Assembly: GCA_023393815.1 (NCBI GenBank)
Contig: JAEXBU010000104.1
Span: forward strand, 1-7,424
DNA length: 7,424 nucleotides
Reading direction: 5' to 3'
Origin: Bacillota bacterium
GTDB lineage: Bacteria > Bacillota > Clostridia > Tissierellales > Peptoniphilaceae
Part shown: positions 1-6,777 of the stretch, one piece after another
Position numbering within the stretch: the first letter of the stretch is position 1
Layout of the letters: the number at the start of each line of letters is the position of its first letter
Translations under genes and position numbers: made by a program
The notes under the pieces: model-generated
Database searches by the model: none
What the model saw: the letters and a program-made list of their open reading frames with translations, nothing else
Told to the model about the DNA's origin: nothing

Positions 1-1811
1 CGGGGAAAGTGGCGAAGGATTCGCCAACCAGGCGGGTTGGTGGCGATTTGCTGGAGGGTTTTGAAAAATTTCAACACGAACAGCCCCTTTACTCCTTGGA
101 CAAGGCCCGGAGCTATGAACGGCTGAAGGCGTGGTGCGATCGAATGAAAGATGCCGGTGCCGACCATAAGGGCTACATGGCGGAATTGAAGTTCGACGGG
201 CTCACAATTTCACTGACCTACGACGGCGGGGAACTTACGCGGGCGGTTACGCGAGGAAATGGAACCGTGGGAGAAATTATTACCGCACAGGTGGTGACCA
301 TACCTACCGTGCCTCTTTCCATTTCTTTTAAGGGGCATTTGGTTGTACAGGGAGAAGGCCTTATGCCTTACGCCAGCTTGAAAAAGTACAACGAGACGGC
401 GAAGGAGCCTCTGAAGAATCCGAGAAACGGTGCAGCTGGTGCCCTTCGGAATTTGGATCCAAAGGAAACGCGCAGGCGCAGGCTTACAGCCTATTTGTAT
501 AATTTGACGGAAGCGGAAGGCGAGACATTCGACACGGATGAAGAAGTGAAAGCTTTTTTACGGAAGCAAGGCTTTCTCGTGCATCCCATGACCCGATTGT
601 GCAACGACTTTTCGTCTATAGTAGATTACATTGAAGAAGTCGAAGCGGTGCGCGACGATTTGGATGTGATGATCGACGGTGTCGTTTTAAAGATCAATGA
701 CAGGCACAAACGAGAGAGCTTGGGTTATACCATTAAATTCCCCCGTTGGGCCATCGCCTACAAATTTGAAGCGAAAGAAGCGGTGACACGGCTTCGAAGT
801 GTGGAATGGAACGTAGGGCGCACGGGGAAGGTAACGCCGACGGCCATTCTCGATCCGGTGGACATCGACGGAGTGACTATTCAGCGAGCGACCTTAAATA
901 ACTATGACGACATCGTGCGAAAAGGCGTACGCCTTGGCGGAAATGTGCTTTTACGTCGAAGTAACGACGTGATTCCGGAAATTTTAGAGGGAATTGGCGA
1001 AGAAGGTGATAGAATAGAGAGGATCACGACTTGTCCCGCCTGTTCCACAGAATTGGTGCAAAAAGGTGTCCATAGTTTTTGCCCGAATACCATCGGTTGC
1101 AAACCCCAGTTAGTGGCGCGGATCGATCACTTCGCTTCTCGCAACGCCATGGATATTACGGGCCTGAGCGAAAAGACGACGGGAAAACTGATTGCGGCTG
1201 GTTTGTTGCGCGAGATCCCCGACATTTACCGCCTGCGTCGAGAGGATTTGCTGCAATTGGAAGGTTTTGGTGAGAAAAAAGCGGACAACCTCCTGAATGC
1301 AATTCAAGAGTCGAAAAATGTCAGTTTTCAGCGCTTTATCTACGCCTTGGGAATCGGGCAGGTTGGATTAAAAACCGCAGGCGACCTCGCCGAGCACTTC
1401 GCCGACTTTGATGCCGTGGCGAAGGCTGATGTGGCGGAACTCGTAACTATCGATGACATCGGACCGGAAACGGCCAAAGAAATTCGGGTCTTCTTTACCG
1501 ACCCCGTTATCGGCGGCTATGTGCACGATTTAATGGATGAAGGGATCCGTCTTATTTACGAAAAAAAGAAGGCGAGCGGCGCATTGGACGGTGTAACTAT
1601 CGTCCTTACAGGTGCCTTGTCGCGACCGAGGAGCGAAATAAAGGCGAATCTCGAGGCGCAAGGGGCGAAGGTTACCGGATCCGTGTCCAAGAACACCGAC
1701 GTGGTTCTCGCCGGAGAAGCGGCAGGATCCAAGGCGGAAAAAGCGAAAAAATTAGGCGTGCCGGTCTTATCGGAAGACGACTTTAACAGAAAGTGGGGAG
1801 TTCTCCTATGA
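1..1811 (+). CDS. ligA: NAD-dependent DNA ligase LigA (5' partial)
   Basis: Seals single-strand nicks during replication and repair, using NAD+ to adenylate an active-site lysine. The frame is open from base 3 to the TGA at 1809-1811. The GTG at base 9 is probably an internal valine: the DSPT-RVGG segment just after it normally lies about 60-70 residues into the protein, so the Ia domain and true start lie left of the window. Numbering from the codon at base 9, the nucleotidyltransferase domain has the adenylated lysine K61 in ELKFDG, R82, E116, R139 in NPRN, D223 in IDGVV, and K252 in YKF. The OB fold follows, then a four-cysteine zinc finger (C342, C345, C358, C364), helix-hairpin-helix repeats (about 380-495) and a C-terminal BRCT domain (about 525-600). 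Oddities: consensus RGDG, GED[VI]T and VRGE read RGNG, GEIIT and VQGE here. All catalytic residues I can check in the visible part are kept, so it looks functional. The stop overlaps the gatC start. Confidence 0.96.
   Translation, partial: GKVAKDSPTRRVGGDLLEGFEKFQHEQPLYSLDKARSYERLKAWCDRMKDAGADHKGYMAELKFDGLTISLTYDGGELTRAVTRGNGTVGEIITAQVVTIPTVPLSISFKGHLVVQGEGLMPYASLKKYNETAKEPLKNPRNGAAGALRNLDPKETRRRRLTAYLYNLTEAEGETFDTDEEVKAFLRKQGFLVHPMTRLCNDFSSIVDYIEEVEAVRDDLDVMIDGVVLKINDRHKRESLGYTIKFPRWAIAYKFEAKEAVTRLRSVEWNVGRTGKVTPTAILDPVDIDGVTIQRATLNNYDDIVRKGVRLGGNVLLRRSNDVIPEILEGIGEEGDRIERITTCPACSTELVQKGVHSFCPNTIGCKPQLVARIDHFASRNAMDITGLSEKTTGKLIAAGLLREIPDIYRLRREDLLQLEGFGEKKADNLLNAIQESKNVSFQRFIYALGIGQVGLKTAGDLAEHFADFDAVAKADVAELVTIDDIGPETAKEIRVFFTDPVIGGYVHDLMDEGIRLIYEKKKASGALDGVTIVLTGALSRPRSEIKANLEAQGAKVTGSVSKNTDVVLAGEAAGSKAEKAKKLGVPVLSEDDFNRKWGVLL
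1795..1800 (+). promoter_or_regulatory. Ribosome binding site of gatC
   Basis: GGGGAG lies inside the last codons of ligA, 7 bases before the ATG at 1808. It decides the gatC start in favour of that ATG over the in-frame GTG at 1793, which has no purine-rich site upstream and would add five residues not expected in GatC. Confidence 0.75.
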
Positions 1812-2086
1812 AAAAAGACGAAATCAAACATATTGCGGAAATTTCAAAGCTCTATTTTACCGACGAAGAATTGGAGGGTATGGTGAAAGAATTTTCCGAC
1901 ACCATGGATTTAATCGACACGATCAAACAGACGGACGTTCACTGTGCGCCCACTTTTCATACAAATGCGCTGCCCAATCGTTTGCGAGACGACGAAATTC
2001 GTCCGTCTCTGGATCGAGAGGATGCCACGCGCAATGCCGCTTCGGTGAAATACGGCTACTTCGAAATCATCAAATTTGTGGAATAA
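1808..2086 (+). CDS. gatC: Asp-tRNA(Asn)/Glu-tRNA(Gln) amidotransferase subunit C
   Basis: Small non-catalytic subunit of the GatCAB complex. In known structures it wraps around GatA and contacts GatB, stabilising the heterotrimer. The 92-residue product matches the usual length of roughly 95. Family features are visible: the N-terminal helix pattern IKHIAEISKLYFTDEE, a central acidic helix ending in DTMDLIDTI, a short linker with V-x-C-x-P-T, and the C-terminal R-D-D-E motif followed by a segment ending in Y-x-x-I-K-F-V-E. The ATG overlaps the ligA stop as ATGA, suggesting translational coupling. The stop lies inside the gatA Shine-Dalgarno sequence. Identification is secure from the sequence and from gatA and gatB directly downstream. 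Confidence 0.95.
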   Translation: MKKDEIKHIAEISKLYFTDEELEGMVKEFSDTMDLIDTIKQTDVHCAPTFHTNALPNRLRDDEIRPSLDREDATRNAASVKYGYFEIIKFVE

Positions 2087-2092
2087 GGAGGT
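2085..2092 (+). promoter_or_regulatory. Ribosome binding site of gatA
   Basis: AAGGAGGT is a near-perfect complement to the 16S rRNA 3' end. It begins within the gatC stop codon. Spacing to the gatA ATG at 2096 is short (4 bases from GGAGG). Confidence 0.8.
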
Positions 2093-2095
2093 CTT

Positions 2096-3526
2096 ATGAG
2101 TCTGACCCATTTAAGCGGCTTGGAAACCAGACGGCTGTTTCTCGAAGGAGAAATTACGGCGACGGAACTGGTGAAGGCCTATTTAGAAAATATTAAGCGA
2201 GAAAATGAAGATTTAAACGTCTTTATTACCGTCACCGAAGACATGGCTCTGGAAAAGGCCAAGGAATTGGATGAAAAACGGGAGAAGGGCGAGCCCTTAG
2301 GGAAGATGGCGGGGATGGTCGTCTCCTTAAAGGACAACATCGCCGTGAAAGATGTGCGAATGACCTGCGCATCGAAAATGCTCGCCGATTTCATTTCGCC
2401 TTACGATGCGGTAGTTACGACCAAGCTGAAGGAAGCGGATGCCATTCTTATCGGTAAGGTGAACATGGACGAATTTGCCATGGGTTCTTCTACCAAGACG
2501 TCCTATTTCGGAACGACGAAAAATCCCGTGGATAGAACTCGAGTAGCTGGCGGTTCCTCCGGCGGAAGCGCTGCGTCCGTGGCGGCTGGTTTTTGTTCCG
2601 TCAGTCTCGGCTCCGATACGGGGGGATCGGTTCGTCAGCCGGCCTCTTTCTGCGGTGTTGTAGGCATGAAGCCCTCTCACGGCAGCATTTCTCGCTACGG
2701 CGTGGCGGCTATGGCCAATACGTTTGACCAAGTGGGGGTTTTGGCTCACACAGTCGACGACGTGCAATACGTTTTAGAAGTTTTAGAAGGTTCCGATCTT
2801 CGGGATGCGACCTGTATCGGCAACGAATCCCTTCACGGCGACGCATTAAAGAAAGCCAAGCCCCTGAGTCAATTAAAAGTGGCCATCCCCGATACTTTTA
2901 AGACCTTTGACGTGGAAGATTCCGTTCGGGAGGCCTTCCAACGTACGGTGGACTTTATGCGAAAGGAAGGCGCCGAAATTGAATACGTGCATATCGCCAG
3001 CTTGAAACTGGCCATTGCCGTCTACCACATTTTGGTTAACGGAGAAATCGCGCCGAATATGAGTCGCTTTGACGGCATTTTGTACGGCCATATTGCCGAA
3101 GATTACGACAACATCGACGAACTTTATATTAAGACAAGGAGCGAAGGCTTCGGCGACGAAGTCAAGCGCCGGATTATGATCGGATCCTACATTATGAGCA
3201 TGGATCATTCCAAAGAATATTTCGAACAATCCTTGGAAATGCGTCACTGTATGATGGAAGAGTTTAACGAAGTGTTTGCCGATCATGACGTGATCCTTTG
3301 TCCCACGTCGCCGACGGTAGCCGTACCCATCGATAAAAAATTGTCTCCTGTACAGATGTATATGCTCGACCTGTTTACGGTTCCGGTGAATTTGATCGGC
3401 ACCGGTGGCATAAACGTGCCGGCCTTTGATAAAGACGGATTGCCCGTGGGGATTCAAATTATTCCGAAAAAGAGCAACGACCACCAAGCTCTTGCCACGG
3501 CAAAAGAATTGGAGGGAAATATCTAA
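2096..3526 (+). CDS. gatA: Asp-tRNA(Asn)/Glu-tRNA(Gln) amidotransferase subunit A
   Basis: Glutaminase subunit of GatCAB. It hydrolyses glutamine and sends ammonia through a channel to GatB, where misacylated Glu-tRNA(Gln) or Asp-tRNA(Asn) is amidated. It is 476 residues long, close to the family's usual 480-490. The amidase-signature catalytic triad is complete: K79 in VVSLKDN, cis-Ser S154 in GGSSGGSA, and nucleophile S178 in GSDTGGSVRQP. These positions, and R358 and D425 for glutamine recognition, match what I recall of Staphylococcus aureus GatA numbering, implying almost no indels up to there. Departures from the usual sequence occur around residues 365-376 (MSMDHSKEYF in place of the tyrosine-rich segment) and in the slightly short C-terminus. 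Its stop shares one base with the gatB start (TAATG), fitting stoichiometric co-translation. Confidence 0.97.
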   Translation: MSLTHLSGLETRRLFLEGEITATELVKAYLENIKRENEDLNVFITVTEDMALEKAKELDEKREKGEPLGKMAGMVVSLKDNIAVKDVRMTCASKMLADFISPYDAVVTTKLKEADAILIGKVNMDEFAMGSSTKTSYFGTTKNPVDRTRVAGGSSGGSAASVAAGFCSVSLGSDTGGSVRQPASFCGVVGMKPSHGSISRYGVAAMANTFDQVGVLAHTVDDVQYVLEVLEGSDLRDATCIGNESLHGDALKKAKPLSQLKVAIPDTFKTFDVEDSVREAFQRTVDFMRKEGAEIEYVHIASLKLAIAVYHILVNGEIAPNMSRFDGILYGHIAEDYDNIDELYIKTRSEGFGDEVKRRIMIGSYIMSMDHSKEYFEQSLEMRHCMMEEFNEVFADHDVILCPTSPTVAVPIDKKLSPVQMYMLDLFTVPVNLIGTGGINVPAFDKDGLPVGIQIIPKKSNDHQALATAKELEGNI

Positions 3527-4953
3527 TGGGTTACAAGACAATCGTGGGATTGGAAATCCACGTCGAATTATCCACAAAAACGAAGGCCTTTTGCGGCTGC
3601 GAAAATGCTTACGGAAGAGAGCCTAATACTTGTACATGCCCGGTATGTTTAGGCCTTCCTGGGGCGACTCCCGTATTAAATAAGGGCGCTGTAGAGCGGG
3701 CCATTGAAATTGCTACGGCTTTTCATATGCGCATTAATCACAAATCCACTTTTTCCAGAAAAAATTACTTTTATCCGGACCTGACCAAGGGCTACCAAAT
3801 TACTCAAACGGACGAAGCGATTGCCAATGAAGGGTATATCGAGATCGAGTTGGAGAAAGGCCCAAAGAAAATCGGCATCCATCAAATTCAATTGGAAGAA
3901 GATACGGGCAAGAGTTTGCATACGGAAAATGGCACGACTCTTATGGATTACAACCGTTGCGGTGTGCCTTTAGTGGAAATCGTCTCCGATCCGGACATGG
4001 CCTCGGGCCTAGAAGCGCGGCTGTTTTTGGAAAAGTTGAGAAATACCTTGCGTTACCTGGAGGTCAGCGACGTCAAGATGGAAGAGGGATCTTTACGTTG
4101 TGATGTGAATGTCAACATTAAAAACACGGATACCGGTGAGCGCAGTGCCATTTCCGAAGTGAAGAACCTAAACTCTTTCCGTGCCGTTGAAAAAGCCATC
4201 GACTACGAAGTAGCGCGCCAAATGGAACTTATGGAAAAGGGCGAGTCGGAACTTCGTGCCACTCGACGTTGGGATGATGCGGAAAACAAAACTGTAGTTA
4301 TGCGAGTGAAATATACGGCCAGTGACTACCGTTTTGCACCGGAAGGGGATCTGGGACCGTTGTTTATCGACGATGAATGGATTGCCGAGGTACGCAAGGG
4401 CATGGCGGAGCTTCCCGATGTGAAGATCGCGCGCTTTATGGATACGTACGGCCTGAAGGCATATGACGCAAAGGTCATTTGCGGCTCGAAAAAGGTGGCC
4501 GACTACTTTGAAGAAGTGGCCAAACACTTTACAGACTACGATATGTTGTCCAACTGGTTTATGACGGAATTTTTGCGTCGTATCGAAGTCACCGACGAAG
4601 GCGACATACATGTGCCTTTTGAAGGAGAAGACTTCGCTTATCTTCTTGAACAAGTGAAATCCGGAAAGATTAACAACAACGCCGGGAAGAAAGTCTTCCG
4701 CAAAATGTGTGAAGAAGGGAAAAAGCCTGCTGCCATTATCGAAGAAGAGGGATTGGTTCAAATCGGCGATGCCTCCGAAATCGAGGCCATGGTCAAGGAA
4801 GTACTCGAGGAAAATCCCGAATCTGTAGAACAATTTAAGGCGGGTAAAGACCGCGTCGTGGGATTTTTGGTGGGCCAAGTGATGAAGAAAAGTCGCGGCA
4901 AGGCCAATCCTCAAATGGCAAACGAAATGCTCGTGAAATTTCTGAAACAATAA
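3526..4953 (+). CDS. gatB: Asp-tRNA(Asn)/Glu-tRNA(Gln) amidotransferase subunit B
   Basis: Kinase/transamidase and tRNA-binding subunit of GatCAB. It phosphorylates the mischarged glutamyl or aspartyl group with ATP and amidates it with ammonia from GatA. It is 475 residues long, the normal size. Visible features: the opening VGLEIHVEL with E10 and H12, which contribute to the metal/active site in known structures; a zinc-type cysteine set C23, C25, C38 and C41 ending in CPVCLGLPG; FYPDLTKGYQI; LEEDTGKS (E124, E125); and VEIVSDPD (E151). A helical linker follows, then a YqeY-like tRNA-binding tail from about residue 325 to the end. The ribosome site GGAGGG (3511-3516) lies in the end of gatA, 9 bases before the ATG. 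Presence of the whole complex suggests the organism makes Gln-tRNA and/or Asn-tRNA indirectly; which one cannot be told from the window. Confidence 0.97.
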   Translation: MGYKTIVGLEIHVELSTKTKAFCGCENAYGREPNTCTCPVCLGLPGATPVLNKGAVERAIEIATAFHMRINHKSTFSRKNYFYPDLTKGYQITQTDEAIANEGYIEIELEKGPKKIGIHQIQLEEDTGKSLHTENGTTLMDYNRCGVPLVEIVSDPDMASGLEARLFLEKLRNTLRYLEVSDVKMEEGSLRCDVNVNIKNTDTGERSAISEVKNLNSFRAVEKAIDYEVARQMELMEKGESELRATRRWDDAENKTVVMRVKYTASDYRFAPEGDLGPLFIDDEWIAEVRKGMAELPDVKIARFMDTYGLKAYDAKVICGSKKVADYFEEVAKHFTDYDMLSNWFMTEFLRRIEVTDEGDIHVPFEGEDFAYLLEQVKSGKINNNAGKKVFRKMCEEGKKPAAIIEEEGLVQIGDASEIEAMVKEVLEENPESVEQFKAGKDRVVGFLVGQVMKKSRGKANPQMANEMLVKFLKQ

Positions 4954-4954
4954 G

Positions 4955-4960
4955 AAAGGA
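4955..4960 (+). promoter_or_regulatory. Ribosome binding site of the DedA-family gene
   Basis: The Shine-Dalgarno core (AAGG, then A) lies in the 15-base gatB-dedA gap, 8 bases before the GTG at 4969. It supports this GTG as the true start. The gap is the longest in the window and holds no hairpin or T-run, so I see no terminator here. Confidence 0.65.
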
Positions 4961-4968
4961 ATTGAAGA

Positions 4969-5577
4969 GTGGAAAATGTGATCAACTCGGCTATATCCAA
5001 TTACGGATACTTGGCCGTCTTCGCATTGATTCTTATTGAAAATGTATTTCCGCCGATTCCATCGGAAGTAATCTTGCTGCTTGGCGGCTTTTTTATCGGA
5101 AGGGGAACATTAAGTTTTCTTCCCACCGCATTGGCGGCCACGGCGGGTTCCCTCCTCGGCGCTTATATTCTCTACGGCATTGGTCGTCTCGTACCTACGG
5201 AGAAGATTTACGACTCCGCTGAGCGAGGATGGATGGGGAAGTTGGGCTTCAAGAAAAAGGAGATTATGGGCGTCGTCAATACGTTTGAAGACAAAGGGAA
5301 GATCCTCGTCCTCGTGGGCCGTTGCGTGCCGGTGATTCGCAGTTTGATTTCCATTCCTGCCGGCATGGTGGAGATGCGCCTGCCCGCGTTTTCTCTGCTT
5401 ACAGCGACAGGATCCTTTGTTTGGAACTGTGTGCTTACGTTTTTAGGTTATAAGACCGGAGAAAATTGGCACGTCATACTCACTTATTTAGATTATTACA
5501 AATACGTCATCGTGGCTCTGTTGGCGGTAATCGCTATAGGCTACATGGTATGGCATTTTAAGCAAAAGGATGCGTAA
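4969..5577 (+). CDS. DedA/VTT-family integral membrane protein
   Basis: A 202-residue polytopic membrane protein of the DedA (SNARE-associated/VTT) family, whose members are linked to phospholipid scrambling or undecaprenyl-phosphate flipping and to membrane homeostasis. The function of this copy cannot be fixed from sequence. Family signatures: ENVFPPIPSE (residues 24-33) with two membrane-associated acidic residues, leading into LLLGG; F-x-D-K-G at 106-110; GRCVPVIRSLISIPAG at 117-132, where R118 and R124 match the spacing of the essential arginine pair in E. coli DedA proteins; and G-S-F-V-W-N then GYKTGENW at 160-167. Hydrophobic segments lie at about 13-44, 50-74, 140-162 and 177-197, with a re-entrant-type stretch near 112-132. 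No signal peptide is expected. It starts with GTG and its stop directly abuts the sfsA ATG. Confidence 0.92.
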   Translation: MENVINSAISNYGYLAVFALILIENVFPPIPSEVILLLGGFFIGRGTLSFLPTALAATAGSLLGAYILYGIGRLVPTEKIYDSAERGWMGKLGFKKKEIMGVVNTFEDKGKILVLVGRCVPVIRSLISIPAGMVEMRLPAFSLLTATGSFVWNCVLTFLGYKTGENWHVILTYLDYYKYVIVALLAVIAIGYMVWHFKQKDA

Positions 5578-6777
5578 ATGAATTATGAACGCATAGAAGA
5601 GGCGATTTTTCTTAACAGGGAAAATCGCTTTATTGCTATGGTAGAAAAAGAAAAGAAACCTCTTCGCGTACACGTTCCCAATACGGGCCGCTGCCGCGAG
5701 TTGTTTGTTCCGGGAGTCAAGGTACTTTTAGAGGGGGCGGGCCTGAAAAGTAAGCGAAAAACGCCTTATAGTTTGGTCACTGTATACAAGGGGAAAAATC
5801 CAATTAACATCGATTCCCAAGCACCCAATCGATTAGCGGCGGAATTTTTCGACCGATCGCCGTATTTGCCGGGCTTCGGAAAGATCTGTTCTTACAGGCG
5901 AGAGGTGAAAAAAGGCGACAGCCGCTTTGATTTTTATCTCGTAGGTTCGGAAAGAGAAGGCTTTTTGGAAGTGAAAGGTGTGACGTTGGAAGAGGAAGGT
6001 CTTGCAAAATTCCCCGACGCGCCAACTATTCGCGGAACGAAGCATATTCGCGAATTAGGCGAGCTTGCGGAGAAGGGGGAATGCAGCGGTGTATTCTTTG
6101 TTGTGCAGATGAAAGGCGTCTGGGGCTTTATGCCGAACGAAAAAACCGATCCTGTTTTTTCCGAAACCTTACGTGAGGCGGAAGCGAAAGGCTTACACAT
6201 TTACGTTATGGATACAATCATAGAAAGGGAGAATATGGTTATGGATAAGCGAGTTTCTTATTTTTCAGAAGAACCTTTAACCGTCGATAAGGCGACGGAT
6301 GCTGATTTACCGCGGGTGATGGCGTTGATCGATGAGGGGCGGGACGCCTTAAAAGAAGACGGAGTGGATCAGTGGCAGGGGGTAGACCCTACGAAAGAAA
6401 ATCTTTCCGCGGCCATCGATGCGGGGACGTGCACCTTTTTTAAAGAAGACGGCATAGTAGGTATGGCGGTGCTCCGAGAAGATGAAGAACCTACCTACGG
6501 GAGGATCTGCGGACAATGGCTTACGGAAGGGAATTACCTCACGGTGCATCAATTTGTCGTGTCGAAAGAAAGAAAAGGAGAAGGTATGGGTCGGCGAATT
6601 ATGGATCGGATCCTTGCCGAAGCGCGTATGCGCGGTTTTGATTCGGTTCGCGTCGATACCCACGCCGACAATTTCCGAATGAAGTGCTTAATTGAAAACA
6701 CGGGATTTACTTACTGCGGTGTTATTACCGTTTCCGACGGCACCGAGCGCGTAGCCTACGAGCAGGTTCTTTCATGA
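5578..6777 (+). CDS. sfsA: SfsA nuclease-like domain fused to a GNAT acetyltransferase
   Basis: A 399-residue fusion. Residues 1 to about 229 are a complete SfsA domain, a family described as DNA/RNA nuclease-like and historically as a sugar fermentation stimulation protein. Visible signatures are PNTGRCREL (34-42), SRFDFYL (115-121), FLEVKGVTL (129-137) and FPDAPTIRGTKHIREL (145-160). D118, E131 and K133 fit a PD-(D/E)XK-type active site. Residues from about 232 to 399 are a GNAT domain: KATDADLP opening, DGVDQWQ, strand VHQFVVS, the acetyl-CoA loop RKGEGMG (332-338), and D-T-H-x-D-N (360-365) leading to ENTGFTYCG. Its acceptor is unknown; it resembles general Firmicute GNATs with the QW and DTHxDN features. 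There is almost no linker. Ribosome site AAAAGGA (5564-5570) lies 7 bases before the ATG. An internal ribosome site and ATG (6241) sit at the boundary. Domain calls are firm; physiological role is not. Confidence 0.9.
   Translation: MNYERIEEAIFLNRENRFIAMVEKEKKPLRVHVPNTGRCRELFVPGVKVLLEGAGLKSKRKTPYSLVTVYKGKNPINIDSQAPNRLAAEFFDRSPYLPGFGKICSYRREVKKGDSRFDFYLVGSEREGFLEVKGVTLEEEGLAKFPDAPTIRGTKHIRELGELAEKGECSGVFFVVQMKGVWGFMPNEKTDPVFSETLREAEAKGLHIYVMDTIIERENMVMDKRVSYFSEEPLTVDKATDADLPRVMALIDEGRDALKEDGVDQWQGVDPTKENLSAAIDAGTCTFFKEDGIVGMAVLREDEEPTYGRICGQWLTEGNYLTVHQFVVSKERKGEGMGRRIMDRILAEARMRGFDSVRVDTHADNFRMKCLIENTGFTYCGVITVSDGTERVAYEQVLS
5602..5628 (+). repeat. Perfect 8-bp inverted repeat in the start of sfsA
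   Basis: GCGATTTT (5602-5609) and AAAATCGC (5621-5628) are exact reverse complements around an 11-base loop, 24 bases into sfsA. In RNA this could fold as a hairpin near the translation start. It lies within the normal SfsA N-terminal coding sequence, half the stem is A/T, and no T-run follows, so it is not a terminator. A role is unproven and chance is likely. Confidence 0.35.
6227..6231 (+). promoter_or_regulatory. Candidate internal ribosome binding site for the GNAT domain
   Basis: GGGAG, preceded by AAA, lies 9 bases before an in-frame ATG at 6241 (residue 222 of the fusion) and 3 bases before another at 6235 (residue 220). Initiation at 6241 would make a 178-residue protein holding the whole GNAT domain plus about ten residues from the end of SfsA. 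The purine-rich stretch also encodes E-R-E-N, so coding chance is an alternative. Confidence 0.4.

Noticed and set aside
9..11. GTG at base 9 as the start of LigA
   Set aside because: The sequence after it aligns well inside LigA (the DSPT-RVGG segment), the frame stays open to the window edge, and the conserved Ia domain would be missing. It is an internal valine codon.
11..44. Two overlapping hairpins: GGCGAA/TTCGCC (11-25) and CGCCAACC/GGTTGG-T-GGCG (22-45 region)
   Set aside because: They lie in the strongly conserved DSPT-RVGG coding segment of ligA, are short, and have no regulatory context. Coding chance explains them.
1793..1807. GTG at 1793 as the gatC start
   Set aside because: No ribosome site precedes it, it would add five residues not expected in GatC, and the ATG at 1808 has GGGGAG 7 bases upstream.
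2771..2788. Tandem direct repeat of GTTTTAGAA in gatA
   Set aside because: Only two copies, encoding VLEVLE in a normal helix of GatA. No sign of a functional repeat.
2873..3577. Long antisense open frame opposite gatA (234 codons), and similar ones opposite gatB (4168-4950) and gatA (2327-2767)
   Set aside because: The translations show no recognisable domain, are rich in His/Phe/Arg as expected for reverse-complemented coding sequence, and lie fully opposite conserved genes.
4954..4968. The gatB-dedA gap as a site for a terminator or promoter
   Set aside because: Fifteen bases with no inverted repeat or T-run; it is filled by a ribosome binding site.
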